This document shows, in pieces, positions 24,821 through 33,482 of a DNA stretch of 35,902 nt. The notes below the pieces were generated by a model. It had not been told where the DNA came from, made no database searches, and worked only from the letters and a program-made list of their open reading frames with translations. A program made the translations under genes and the position numbers. How positions within the stretch are numbered: position 1 is the first letter of the stretch; each line of letters starts with the position of its first letter. The DNA is taken from assembly GCA_900315435.1 (NCBI GenBank), contig OMYY01000035.1, positions 1 to 35,902 on the forward strand. Direction: 5' to 3'. This DNA comes from an uncultured Spirochaetaceae bacterium (GTDB taxonomy: Bacteria; Spirochaetota; Spirochaetia; Sphaerochaetales; Sphaerochaetaceae).

Positions 24821-25272
24821 TGGTGCTCCTGCTTGCCTGCCAACCCCTCTACGCCCATGGCATTACCGCAACCGCGGGCATTTCCCGGTCTGGAAAACGA
24901 TGCCAACCGGTGTTCACTACGGCGCTTGCCCTGCAGGGAAAGGCAGGATCCTTGGTGGGACGCTTCTCGATTCCCGCCCGTTGGGCCCTTGCCGGAAACG
25001 TCGACCATTTCCGCGCATTGAGGGAACACCATGGCCTGGGGGTGGCACTCGCGTTCGGCTGGCAGGAGGAGCATTGGAGCCTGCTGGTGGAGGGAAGCTC
25101 GATGCGCCTCTGGACCAGGGGTGACGGGGTGAGCCTGCTGTACGCAATGACCCTGATTCCGGGTATCAAAGCGATCCCCTGCTGCTCGTTCCTTCTGCCG
25201 TTGTCCGTGGAATGGCACAGCGGCGTCACCACCCTCCACACGTCCTTCGGCGTCCATGTGGAACTACCATGA
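24802..25272 (+). CDS. small exported protein of unknown function
   Basis: 156 residues with a clear signal peptide (MRKRTVMVLLLACQPLYAHG, cleavage likely after YAHG or near residue 19). The mature part has alternating beta-like segments (GVALAFGWQEEHWSLLVEGSSMRLW, SFLLPLSVEWHSGVTTLHTSFGVHVEL), which could be a small beta-sandwich or part of a membrane barrel. Not recognised. GAGGAG lies five bases before ATG; it overlaps the TnpB-like gene by 19 bases and its stop overlaps the caspase gene start (ATGA). Confidence 0.72.
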   Translation: MRKRTVMVLLLACQPLYAHGITATAGISRSGKRCQPVFTTALALQGKAGSLVGRFSIPARWALAGNVDHFRALREHHGLGVALAFGWQEEHWSLLVEGSSMRLWTRGDGVSLLYAMTLIPGIKAIPCCSFLLPLSVEWHSGVTTLHTSFGVHVELP

Positions 25273-26075
25273 TCCGGATGATGTTCCTCATGGGATTGCT
25301 CTGTGCCTCCTGCGCCCTTCCCGGACCGGAGCTTCCCGGCATGGTGCATATTCTTTCCATTGGCATTTCTTATGAGGGAACTGACGCGCAACGTCTCCGC
25401 GGAACGTTGAATGACGCAAAAGAGTTGCTCGCCGCCTTCTCGCAACGCTACAAGACATGCACCACCCAATTGCTGGTCGAGGAAACGGCGACCAAAGAGC
25501 ATGTCGTACAGGCCTTGTCCATGATGCCCGACGGGGAGCTGGCCATCATCATCTACAGCGGCCACGGGACGAAGGACGGCAGTTGGGTGCTTCGCGACCC
25601 GGAGGGAAGACAATTCGGGGATGATGGCAAGGTGAAGCAAGAAAACCTGCTCGCCCCGGATGAGCTTTGGCGGATTCTTGACTGTCGCCCGGAACCCGTG
25701 CTGGTGGTCAGCGACAGCTGCTACAGCGGGAACCTGCTTCCCGCCAGCGCTTCGGTCTCCTCCCCCAACGACAAGGAATGCGAACTCTCGCTAGGCTCCT
25801 GTCCGGACTCGCGGTTCGCCCTCGTCTGCACCACCCGGGAAAACACCGGCAAAGAAGACAGGGAAAGCCACCGGCACGGGTATTTCTCCCGGGCTTTGCT
25901 CGGAGAGCTGGGATGGGACCATGAGCAGGAAAGACTTGCCGCCCCTCCCCGGGCCATCTCCCTGGACAGCCTGTACGAGGGGGTGCTCCATAGGCAGGAA
26001 CTGGCAGTGGACGGGCCAGGAAGGAACAGCCAGCACCCCGTGGTCAGCCCTGGTCCCTGGGAACTTTGGCTTTAG
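25269..26075 (+). CDS. caspase-fold (C14-like) lipoprotein
   Basis: 268 residues. The start MIRMMFLMGLLCASC is a lipoprotein signal with Cys15 as the probable lipid site, so the protein should be membrane-anchored outside the cytoplasm. The rest is a caspase-like peptidase domain: HILSIGISYEGTDAQRLRGTLNDAKEL (27-53), IIIYSGHGTKDGSW with His99 and VLVVSDSCYSGNLL with Cys151, the catalytic His/Cys dyad, then ALVCTT...ENTGKEDRESHRHGYFSRALL (about 195-220), as in metacaspase-like proteins. The ATG overlaps the previous stop. It could cleave an envelope protein; substrate and activation are unknown. The 3' end overlaps uvrB by four bases, tail to tail. Confidence 0.85.
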   Translation: MIRMMFLMGLLCASCALPGPELPGMVHILSIGISYEGTDAQRLRGTLNDAKELLAAFSQRYKTCTTQLLVEETATKEHVVQALSMMPDGELAIIIYSGHGTKDGSWVLRDPEGRQFGDDGKVKQENLLAPDELWRILDCRPEPVLVVSDSCYSGNLLPASASVSSPNDKECELSLGSCPDSRFALVCTTRENTGKEDRESHRHGYFSRALLGELGWDHEQERLAAPPRAISLDSLYEGVLHRQELAVDGPGRNSQHPVVSPGPWELWL

Positions 26076-28180
26076 GCGAAGGGGAACTGATAACCGGCAT
26101 CCATCTTGGTGCCGTTCAGCTCGCCCTTGGTGACCCGCTCGATCTCGTCGCGGATCATCGCCGCCTCCTCGTACTTCAAATCCTTGGCGCACTCCAACAT
26201 CTGCTTCTCCAGGGCCTTGATGTATTTCTTGCGGTCGCCCTTCTCCAGCAGGTTGTAGCCGGCCTTCTGAATCTTCAGGTCCTGCTTGAAGTTCTCCTGC
26301 TCGTCCTTGTTCTCGCGCTCGATGATGTCCTGGACTTCCTTGACAATTGTCTTCGGCGTGATATGGTGCTCCTGGTTGTAGGCCATCTGCACCTGGCGGC
26401 GGTGCTCAGTCTCACTGATCGCCTGCTTCATCGCATCGCTGACATGGTCGGCGTACATGATGACGTGGCCGTCGGCGTTGCGGGCGGCACGCCCGATGGT
26501 CTGCACCAGGCTGGTCGCCGAGCGGAGGAAACCAATCTTGTCGGCATCGAGGATCGCCACCAGCGACACCTCGGGAAGATCGAGACCCTCACGCAGCAGG
26601 TTGATGCCGACCAGAACCTGGAACTCGCCCAGCCGCAGCTTCTTCAGGATTTCGACACGCTCGACCGTCTCCACCTCGCTGTGCAGATAGGCCACCTTCA
26701 GTCCAAGGCCTGCAAGATAGTCCGCCAGGTCCTCCGCCATCTTCTTGGTGAGGGTCGTCACCAGCACACGCTCGTTTTTCCCGATCACCTTGCGGATCTC
26801 GCCATACAGGTCCTCCATCTGCCCTTCGGTCGGCTTGACGGTGATTTCCGGATCAAGCAGTCCGGTCGGGCGGATCAGCTGCTCTACGACCTCGGTGGAA
26901 TCCTCCAGCTCCTTCGGTCCTGGCGTTGCCGAAACATAAATCCTTTGACCGACGATGTCATCAAACTCGTTGAACTTCAGAGGACGGTTGTCCAGAGCCG
27001 AGGGAAGACGGAAGCCGTAGTTGACAAGGTTGAGCTTGCGGGAACGGTCCCCCTCGTACATGGCCCCCACCTGGGGCAATGTCACATGGCTCTCGTCGAT
27101 GAAGGTGATGAAGTCGGGAGGAAAATAGTCAAGCAGCACGCTCGGCCGCTCTCCTTCGGCCCTTCCCGCCAGCGGACGGGAGTAGTTCTCGATGCCGGAG
27201 CAGTAGCCCACTTCCTGCAACATTTCCAGGTCATACTCGACCCGGGTCTTAATGCGCTCGGCCTCCAATGGCTTGCCGGCGTCGAGGAAATACTTGTACT
27301 GGTCCTCCATCTCGCTGCGGATCAGCCGGATACCTGCCTTGACCTGCTCTTCCGGCATGACGAACTGCTTGGCCGGATAGAGGGTGAACGAGCTGACGTT
27401 GTCCTGCCGTTCCCCGGTCAGCGGATCGAACCATTGGATGGACTCGATCTCATCCCAGTCAATCGACAGGCGGATCGCGTTCTCCAGGTAGGAGGGACAG
27501 ATCTCGATGCTGTCGCCACGGACCCGGAAGGAACCACGCTGGAGAACCGCGTCGTTGCGTTCGTACTGCATCCGCACCAGCTGGCCGAGCACCTCCCGCT
27601 GGTTGAAAGGTTGCCCGACGTTGAAGGTATAGACCATATCTCGGATCGAGACCGGGTTGACCAAGCCGTAGATGCAGCTTACCGTGGCGACCACGATGAT
27701 GTCGCGACGCTCCATCAAGCTGAAAGAGGCCGACAGGCGCATCCGGTCGATCTCCTGGTTGATGTCGGCGTCCTTCTCAATGTAGAGGTCCTTGCCAGGC
27801 ACATAGGCCTCGGGCTGGTAATAATCATAGGTCGAGACGAAATACTCGACAGCGTTATCGGGGAAAAACGTCTTGAACTCCCGGTAGAGCTGGGCGCTCA
27901 GCGTCTTGTTGTGGGACAGGACCAAGGTGGGCCGCTGAATCTGCTCGATCACCTTCGCCATAGTGTAGGTCTTGCCGCTGCCGGTAACGCCCTTCAAGGT
28001 GACAGCCCGGTCTCCTTCCCTGATCGCATGGGCGATCTTGTCGATTGCCTGCTGCTGGTCGCCCGCCGGCTCGTAAGGAGCGACAACGTGGAACTGTTTC
28101 TGCCCGCCGAGTGCGGCATCTCCGTGGACGTTGTCCACCTCGCCGCCCCACATGGTCTGTACGTCAAAATGTTTTTCCAT
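26072..28180 (-). CDS. uvrB: excinuclease ABC subunit B
   Basis: 702 residues, slightly longer than usual. UvrB takes damaged DNA from UvrA and recruits UvrC in nucleotide excision repair. Walker A GVTGSGKT at 64-71, the beta-hairpin region STYDYYQPEAYVP near 115-127, FIDESHVTLPQV for the DEAD-like box, YVSATPG, and the C-terminal UVR motif (LEKQMLECAKDLKYEEAAMIRDEI) are all present. The N-terminus carries about 22 extra residues before the family's YEPAGDQ start. GAGGG lies six bases before the ATG. It is the last gene of the HD/PfkB-like/HtrA/UvrB run. Confidence 0.98.
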   Translation of the reverse strand: MEKHFDVQTMWGGEVDNVHGDAALGGQKQFHVVAPYEPAGDQQQAIDKIAHAIREGDRAVTLKGVTGSGKTYTMAKVIEQIQRPTLVLSHNKTLSAQLYREFKTFFPDNAVEYFVSTYDYYQPEAYVPGKDLYIEKDADINQEIDRMRLSASFSLMERRDIIVVATVSCIYGLVNPVSIRDMVYTFNVGQPFNQREVLGQLVRMQYERNDAVLQRGSFRVRGDSIEICPSYLENAIRLSIDWDEIESIQWFDPLTGERQDNVSSFTLYPAKQFVMPEEQVKAGIRLIRSEMEDQYKYFLDAGKPLEAERIKTRVEYDLEMLQEVGYCSGIENYSRPLAGRAEGERPSVLLDYFPPDFITFIDESHVTLPQVGAMYEGDRSRKLNLVNYGFRLPSALDNRPLKFNEFDDIVGQRIYVSATPGPKELEDSTEVVEQLIRPTGLLDPEITVKPTEGQMEDLYGEIRKVIGKNERVLVTTLTKKMAEDLADYLAGLGLKVAYLHSEVETVERVEILKKLRLGEFQVLVGINLLREGLDLPEVSLVAILDADKIGFLRSATSLVQTIGRAARNADGHVIMYADHVSDAMKQAISETEHRRQVQMAYNQEHHITPKTIVKEVQDIIERENKDEQENFKQDLKIQKAGYNLLEKGDRKKYIKALEKQMLECAKDLKYEEAAMIRDEIERVTKGELNGTKMDAGYQFPFA

Positions 28181-28189
28181 CGGATTCCC

Positions 28190-29455
28190 TCAATGAACCA
28201 GGTTGCTCACGTCATCGCTCTGCCGGAAGACCAGAGTGACCGGCATCTTCCGGTTCTGGCCGGCACGGTGCACGGTCACCTGCACGGTATCTCCCTCGCG
28301 GGTGCCGAGCAGGGCCATGTAGAGGTCGCTCAGACGTCTGACGGGAGTACCGGCGATCTCGGTGATCACGTCCCCGCCCAAATAGATGACCTCGTCCCCG
28401 TACTTGACTGCCTCGGTACCCCCTTTCAGCCCGGCTATCTCCGCATTCCCGCCAGAAACCACCTGGCTGACCAGGATTCCCTCGTCGATGTCCATGTGCC
28501 CATAGGCGGCAATCGCCTTGGTCAACTGCACCGGGACGATATCGATCCAGCCACGCCGCACCGTCCCGTACTTCAGCAGGTCGGGAAGCAGGGAGATGGC
28601 TGTATCGATCGGGATAGCGAAGCTGATGCCCTGGCTGGTGCCGGTGGTGGAGAAGATCGAGCTGTTGATGCCGACCACCTCTCCCTGCCCGTTGATCAGC
28701 GGACCTCCGCTGGAACCTGGGTTGACCGCAGTGTCGCTCTGGATGGCATCCATGATCACCTTGCCGGTCTCGGTCTTGACCGACCGCCCCAAACCGCTGA
28801 CTACCCCGACCGAAAGGGTCCGGTCGTAGCCGAAAGGATTGCCGATGGCAAGCACCTTCTGTCCGACCTTCAGTTCCTGGCTCTCGCCCAAACTGACTGC
28901 GGTCAATTTCTCGTTGGTGTCGATGCGCAGCACCGCCAAGTCGTCAATCGAGCTGATACCGACAATCGTCGCGGCAATGGTGCTCTCGTCGGAAAGGCTG
29001 ACCGTGATGGCGTCAGCACCTTCGACCACATGGGCGTTGGTCATCAGGTAACCGTTGTCCGAAAGGATGAATCCACTGCCACGCTCCACCTTGTGGCTGC
29101 CCCCGGCAAGGGGCATGCTGCTGGAGATAGCGACCACGCTGGGACCGACCTTCTCGTAGATGCGCATGTTCCGCATCTCGTCGTAGCTGTACTGCCACGA
29201 CTCGTCGTCTCCGCTGAGGACCGTCAGCCCTTCATCGCCATAGAGGATTTCCTTGACCGGGAGATCCGCCAGATCGAAGAGCGCACGCTCTCCGTCTTCC
29301 TTGACGATAGTCTTCAAGGTCTTCTTCAGCTGCTCTCGCTGCCGGTTACGCCCGATCGAGCGCGTCCATCCGACAAGCAACGCCCCCACAAGGACCGCCA
29401 TCAGGACGACGACGAAAAGGGTGAAAAGCCGCATCAGGTCGACCTTACGCTTCAC
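28190..29455 (-). CDS. HtrA/DegP-family serine protease with PDZ domain
   Basis: 421 residues. N-terminal membrane anchor (residues 9-30), then a trypsin-like domain with His142 (TNAHVV), Asp172 (DDLAVL) and Ser249 (GSSGGPL), and one PDZ domain in the last 110 residues (GDEVIYLGGDVITEIAGTPVRRLSDLYMALL). It should degrade or chaperone misfolded envelope proteins. The start is a GTG at 29455 behind GGAGG with six bases spacing; it overlaps the end of the PfkB-like gene. Confidence 0.93.
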   Translation of the reverse strand: MKRKVDLMRLFTLFVVVLMAVLVGALLVGWTRSIGRNRQREQLKKTLKTIVKEDGERALFDLADLPVKEILYGDEGLTVLSGDDESWQYSYDEMRNMRIYEKVGPSVVAISSSMPLAGGSHKVERGSGFILSDNGYLMTNAHVVEGADAITVSLSDESTIAATIVGISSIDDLAVLRIDTNEKLTAVSLGESQELKVGQKVLAIGNPFGYDRTLSVGVVSGLGRSVKTETGKVIMDAIQSDTAVNPGSSGGPLINGQGEVVGINSSIFSTTGTSQGISFAIPIDTAISLLPDLLKYGTVRRGWIDIVPVQLTKAIAAYGHMDIDEGILVSQVVSGGNAEIAGLKGGTEAVKYGDEVIYLGGDVITEIAGTPVRRLSDLYMALLGTREGDTVQVTVHRAGQNRKMPVTLVFRQSDDVSNLVH

Positions 29456-30191
29456 AGCACGCCTCCAGCGCCTTCCGCACTGCCTCGATGCTCATGTGGT
29501 AATCCGGCTTCTGGCCATCTTGTCCAAAGCAACCGCCGTCGTGGAGCGAAGCCGCCACTGTCCCGCTCTCCAGCCCAGGCTTGTCCGAAACAGGACTTTC
29601 CACCGTCCAGCCAGCCTGGTCCCACCACAGTTGGCGGCTTTTTCCCCTCAGCCAGATGTCCCTGATCCCAAGCCTCTTGCCCAGCATGGCGAGGGCGGCT
29701 TCGTCCCCGGTTCCCGGACAAAGGAGCGAGAGCTCCTTCTCGGTCAGCTTGACCAGGTCGGCTCCCGAGAGCACCTGGAGGAGACGGTCTTCGTCTTCCG
29801 TGGTTTCCGCCGGCTCCAGCATCACCATCGGTTCCGGTATGCAGGCATCCAGGGCTGCCAGAATGGCGCCGCCCGTGGATCCCGTCAAAGGGACACCACC
29901 CACGTAGGCAAGCCTGATGTCGCTGTTGACCTTCAGGGCATTGGCAAGCCCCTCCTTGGTCAAGGACATGGCAACCTGGGCGCTCGGCAGCGGGTTCTGG
30001 GCAAGGTCCGGGTCAAACATGACCCAGTGGTCCACCATGTACTCGAGGATGGCCCTGCCTTCCTCGTCCTGGCTTACCGGACCGAGCATGGCGGCACTGG
30101 AACCCCTGGCAACCGCTTGGGCGGCCACAGCCAAGGCCAGTCCACCAAAACCACCATCCATCCGCCGTGCCTCGCCAATTGCCGCGATCAT
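29445..30191 (-). CDS. degenerate PfkB-family (ribokinase-like) protein
   Basis: 248 residues, shorter than the usual 300 or more of PfkB kinases. The fold is recognisable: GGLALAVAAQAVARG near 15-29, LGPVSQDEEGRAILEYM near 36-52, and GADLVKLTEKELSLL near 143-157, the conserved lid and core segments. The catalytic GAGD motif is missing; the matching place reads LESGTVAASLHDGGCFG. The nucleotide-binding VT-G-G step is also altered. It is probably a non-catalytic or rewired member. The ATG overlaps the stop of the HD gene. Sits between the HD protein and HtrA in one operon. Confidence 0.72.
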   Translation of the reverse strand: MIAAIGEARRMDGGFGGLALAVAAQAVARGSSAAMLGPVSQDEEGRAILEYMVDHWVMFDPDLAQNPLPSAQVAMSLTKEGLANALKVNSDIRLAYVGGVPLTGSTGGAILAALDACIPEPMVMLEPAETTEDEDRLLQVLSGADLVKLTEKELSLLCPGTGDEAALAMLGKRLGIRDIWLRGKSRQLWWDQAGWTVESPVSDKPGLESGTVAASLHDGGCFGQDGQKPDYHMSIEAVRKALEACCEA

Positions 30192-31000
30192 AGATATCGT
30201 TTCCTTTCCCCGCCGATGACGGTGGCATAGACTTCGACGAAGCGCTTGTCCGGGCTCTTCCCGATTTTCTGCAGGAGCACCTCCTCGACCTGGAAATAGC
30301 CCACATCGCTGGACATGGTCACCTCGATCTTGATCGGATGCTCCTCCCCGCGGGAGATTTCCACATGCTCGATCGCGTTCGCCGAGTACTTGTGGATATC
30401 TCCCACTTCACCCTGCTCCCCGTGGTTCAGCATCATCGGAATCCGCGCGCGGCCCTTTTCCATGTCGCAACCGTCAGCTACCAGAACCAGCCCTGCCTCG
30501 AGACTGTGGATCTGATGGGTGGCCATATGGCCGTAGATGCCCTCGGTGGCGACGCTGATGATAGCGGTCCGCTCGGCCAGATTGTCAGGGTAGAGCGCTT
30601 CCAGCAACCGCTGCATGATCGGGCGCGCGATGATGGTTCCCGTCACCTCATGGTCATTCCTGCTGATGGTCATGCCGAGATCGTGGAGAAAGCTGGCCAA
30701 GAGGACGGCACTGACGGAGTCCTCGTAGCTACCACCATCCTCTTCCTCAAGACTGGTCTTGATTCCCGCCTGGTGGAGCAGGTCGAGCATGTGTAGCGCA
30801 TTGACGGCGACTTGCCGCATGTGGACGGGTCCATGGTCATTGTATCCGAGCCGCTTGATGGCGACTTCGTTCGCATAATCCTGCAATGCCTGGATTTCTG
30901 GATCCGAGACAAGCAGTTTGCCGAGCTCGCGAGCTTTGCCGCCCTCGGCGAGGTGTCGCAGCACCACCCGGTCGAGCGCCTGTTCTTTTGGAGATTTCAT
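30188..31000 (-). CDS. HD-domain phosphohydrolase-like protein
   Basis: 270 residues from the ATG at 31000. The metal-binding pattern of an HD domain is visible: HGPVHMRQVAVNALHML near 48-64, then LLASFLHDLGM near 92-102 and further His in GHMATHQIHSLEAGLVLVADGCDM. Such proteins hydrolyse phosphoesters, often nucleotides; substrate is unknown. No Shine-Dalgarno lies before 31000 or the alternative ATG at 31012, and TATGCT lies seven bases before the 31000 start, so a leaderless mRNA is likely. First gene of the four-gene run leading to uvrB. Confidence 0.82.
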   Translation of the reverse strand: MKSPKEQALDRVVLRHLAEGGKARELGKLLVSDPEIQALQDYANEVAIKRLGYNDHGPVHMRQVAVNALHMLDLLHQAGIKTSLEEEDGGSYEDSVSAVLLASFLHDLGMTISRNDHEVTGTIIARPIMQRLLEALYPDNLAERTAIISVATEGIYGHMATHQIHSLEAGLVLVADGCDMEKGRARIPMMLNHGEQGEVGDIHKYSANAIEHVEISRGEEHPIKIEVTMSSDVGYFQVEEVLLQKIGKSPDKRFVEVYATVIGGERKRYL

Positions 31001-31007
31001 AGTTGCA

Positions 31008-31013
31008 AGCATA
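31008..31013 (-). promoter_or_regulatory. possible -10 box of the HD/PfkB-like/HtrA/uvrB operon
   Basis: TATGCT on the minus strand, seven bases before the ATG at 31000. The -35 region is poor (TTTTCG at 17 bases). Confidence 0.35.
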
Positions 31014-31048
31014 CACGTTTTGACGTCCAACGAAAACCGGTCGGAGGC

Positions 31049-31077
31049 TTGCCGCGGACCACTCTTTCCGCCACAAT
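31049..31077 (+). promoter_or_regulatory. promoter of the DUF1349-like gene
   Basis: TTGCCG (31049-31054), 17-base spacer, CACAAT (31072-31077), six bases before the ATG. No Shine-Dalgarno, so the mRNA would start at or next to the start codon. Confidence 0.55.
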
Positions 31078-31083
31078 AGAGCC

Positions 31084-31605
31084 ATGCCGAAATTGACGAT
31101 GAAACAGATGCTCTGGCTGGGCAAGCCGTTGTCCTGGAAAAAGGACTGGAGAAGCCTCTCCTTGCGGGTTGACCCCCACACCACATACCCAGAGAACTGT
31201 CCCTCCATCATCGCCGCCTGGGACGAGGATATCCGCGCTGTCGCCCGCCTTTCCCTGGCTCCCTCCGCCTGCGAGGGTGGCATCATCGTCTTCCAGACTC
31301 CGCAAAGCCTCTGTGCCGCCGGCGCCAGCCCCGAGGGCTTCCGTCTCCACTACCAGGTGATGGGCTACAGGCATGACACATTCCTTCCCTGTCCGATATC
31401 CCAGAGCCATATCTGGATGGGCTTCTCCAGGATGGGGGCACGGTTTGCCGTCTCCTACTCCCTTGACGGAAACCAGTTCCGACAGGTCGACCAAGGAACG
31501 TTGCCCGGCCTCGCGAAGAGCTACAGCTTCGGATGGTACTGGTCCAATCCGGAAGACACCCCGTTTGAGGCAAGTGTCGACACCTTGGCCGTTACCAAGC
31601 TCTGA
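31084..31605 (+). CDS. DUF1349-like beta-sandwich protein
   Basis: 173 residues with the DUF1349/regulation-of-enolase-1-like pattern: PLSWKKDWRSLSLRVDPHTTYPEN, then AGASPEGFRLHYQVMGYRHD, HIWMGFSRMGARFAVSYSLDGNQFRQVDQ and KSYSFGWYWSNPEDTPFEASVDTLAV near the end. This is a concanavalin-like sandwich that usually binds carbohydrate; function unknown. No signal peptide. It lies between divergent promoters and is followed 80 bases later by glnS with its own promoter. Confidence 0.75.
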   Translation: MPKLTMKQMLWLGKPLSWKKDWRSLSLRVDPHTTYPENCPSIIAAWDEDIRAVARLSLAPSACEGGIIVFQTPQSLCAAGASPEGFRLHYQVMGYRHDTFLPCPISQSHIWMGFSRMGARFAVSYSLDGNQFRQVDQGTLPGLAKSYSFGWYWSNPEDTPFEASVDTLAVTKL

Positions 31606-31611
31606 AACCAT

Positions 31612-31639
31612 TTTCCAAAGCACCAGAGTGTGCTACCAT
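31612..31639 (+). promoter_or_regulatory. possible promoter of glnS
   Basis: TTTCCA (31612-31617), 16-base spacer, TACCAT (31634-31639), about 45 bases before the glnS start. The -10 hexamer is the one used at thiB and the 23996 promoter. Confidence 0.45.
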
Positions 31640-31684
31640 TCCGCTATCTTTAGGTCCCGTTGGAAGGACAAAGGAAGGCCCACA

Positions 31685-33427
31685 ATGGCTGAGAAAAGCA
31701 TCGAAGAGAAGAAAGCGGAAATCGAGGAGAAGTACGGGAAACCAAACAACTTCCTCGAGGACATCGTGGAAGACGATCTGGCTAACGGCCGCGTCCCGAA
31801 CGACACGGTCGTCACCCGTTTCCCGCCTGAGCCGAACGGCTACCTGCATATCGGACACATCAAGTCGATCTGCATCAACTTCGGCATCGCCCAGAAATAC
31901 CACGGCGTCTGCCACCTCAGACTGGATGACACCAACCCGGCCAAAGAGGACAACGAGTACATCTCCGCAATCCAGAAGGATATCAAATGGCTCGGATTCG
32001 ACTGGGGCGACAAGGTCTACTACGCCAGCGACTATTACGACCAGCTCTACGAGATCGCCGTCCGCCTGATCAAGGAAGGCAAGGCCTACGTCGACAGCCT
32101 GAGTCCCGAACAGGTGAAGGAATACCGCGGCACGCTGACCGAGCCAGGAAAGAACAGCCCTGACCGTGACCGCCCGATCGAGGAAAACCTCCGCCTGTTC
32201 AAGGAGATGACCGAGGGCAAGTATCCCGAAGGCAAGTACATCCTGCGCGCAAAGATCGACATGGCCTCCCCCAACATCAACCTGCGTGACCCCGCCCTGT
32301 ACCGCATCAAGTTCGCCGAGCATCCGAGAACCGGGAAGAAGTGGTGCGTCTATCCGATGTACGACTTCACCCACCCGATCAGCGATGCCATCGAGGGAAT
32401 CACCCACTCAATCTGCACGCTGGAGTTCGAGGACCACCGGCCGGCCTACGATTGGGCTACTTCGATCGACGGGATCGCGGCCACCCCGCACCAGCACGAG
32501 TTCGCCCGCCTGAACGTCAGCTACCTGCTGATGAGCAAGCGCAGACTGCTCAACCTGGTCAACCTGAAGATTGTCGATGGCTGGGACGATCCACGCATGC
32601 CGACCATCAGCGGCATCCGCAGGCGTGGCTACAGCCCGGAGTCGATGAAGGACTTCGTCGCCCGTGTCGGGGTCGCAAAGGTGGAGAGCATGGTCGACTA
32701 CTCGCTGATGGAGTTCTGTGTCCGCGAGGACCTGAACAAGCGGGCCAAACGGCTGATGGTGGTCCTTGACCCGATCAAGCTCGTCATCGACAACTATCCC
32801 GAAGACAAGACCGAGTACTTCGAGTCGGTCGACAACCCGGAGAATCCGGACAGCGCGAAGCACCAGATCCCCTTCAGCCGCGAGCTGTATATCGAACGCG
32901 AGGACTTCATGGAGAACCCGGTCAAGGGCTACCACCGCCTGTATATCGGCAACGAGGTGCGCCTGAAATACGCCTATTACGTGAAAGCGACCAGTGTCGA
33001 GAAAGACAAGGATGGCGCCATCATCTGCGTCCACTGCACCTACGACCCGGAGAGCAAGGGTGGCGCCACCGCCGATGGACGCAAAGTCAAGGGCACCAGC
33101 CACTGGGTCAGCGTCAAGGACGCCGCCGATATCGAGGTCCGCCAGTACGACAAGCTCTTCAAGGTCGAGTACCCCGGCTCCACTACCGGCGACTACATGG
33201 ACGACCTGAATCCTGATTCCCTGAAGGTAGTCGCCCACGCCTATGGCGAACCGGAGGTGCGACGAAGCAAGGTGGGAGACTACCTGCAGTTCATCCGCAA
33301 CGGCTACTACTGCGTCGACTGCAAGGACAGCACACCTGCCCATCTGGTCTTCAACCGCACCGTGACGTTAAAGGACAGTTGGGCGAAACAGCAGCAGAAG
33401 CAGAACAACCCGAAGAAGACGGAATAA
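31685..33427 (+). CDS. glnS: glutaminyl-tRNA synthetase
   Basis: 580 residues, class I synthetase that charges tRNA-Gln with glutamine. RFPPEPNGYLHIGHIKS (45-61) holds the HIGH motif, and LMSKRRL (282-288) is the KMSKS-type motif. Also present are RLDDTNPAKED (79-89) and HSICTLEFEDHRPAYDW (241-257), all GlnRS-like. The C-terminal half is the beta-barrel anticodon-binding region. The ATG at 31685 follows AAAGGAAGG. The frame stays open far upstream through the preceding gene, but without a ribosome site. Presence of a dedicated GlnRS means this organism need not rely on tRNA-dependent amidation for Gln. Confidence 0.97.
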   Translation: MAEKSIEEKKAEIEEKYGKPNNFLEDIVEDDLANGRVPNDTVVTRFPPEPNGYLHIGHIKSICINFGIAQKYHGVCHLRLDDTNPAKEDNEYISAIQKDIKWLGFDWGDKVYYASDYYDQLYEIAVRLIKEGKAYVDSLSPEQVKEYRGTLTEPGKNSPDRDRPIEENLRLFKEMTEGKYPEGKYILRAKIDMASPNINLRDPALYRIKFAEHPRTGKKWCVYPMYDFTHPISDAIEGITHSICTLEFEDHRPAYDWATSIDGIAATPHQHEFARLNVSYLLMSKRRLLNLVNLKIVDGWDDPRMPTISGIRRRGYSPESMKDFVARVGVAKVESMVDYSLMEFCVREDLNKRAKRLMVVLDPIKLVIDNYPEDKTEYFESVDNPENPDSAKHQIPFSRELYIEREDFMENPVKGYHRLYIGNEVRLKYAYYVKATSVEKDKDGAIICVHCTYDPESKGGATADGRKVKGTSHWVSVKDAADIEVRQYDKLFKVEYPGSTTGDYMDDLNPDSLKVVAHAYGEPEVRRSKVGDYLQFIRNGYYCVDCKDSTPAHLVFNRTVTLKDSWAKQQQKQNNPKKTE

Positions 33428-33452
33428 TCCGCTTCCAGAGCTTTTCACGACG

Positions 33453-33480
33453 GGAAGGCCACCCCTGCGGGTGGCTTTCC
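33453..33480 (+). terminator. intrinsic terminator after glnS
   Basis: GGAAGGCCACCC-CTGC-GGGTGGCTTTCC, twelve pairs including one G-U, followed by a short pyrimidine tail TCTT. It lies 25 bases after the stop. Confidence 0.7.
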
Positions 33481-33482
33481 TC

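Noticed and set aside
26066-29665. 1199-codon open frame on the plus strand across uvrB and htrA
   Set aside because: It is antisense to two genes with complete motifs, has repetitive Leu/Val/Asp/His content typical of a shadow frame and no ribosome site.
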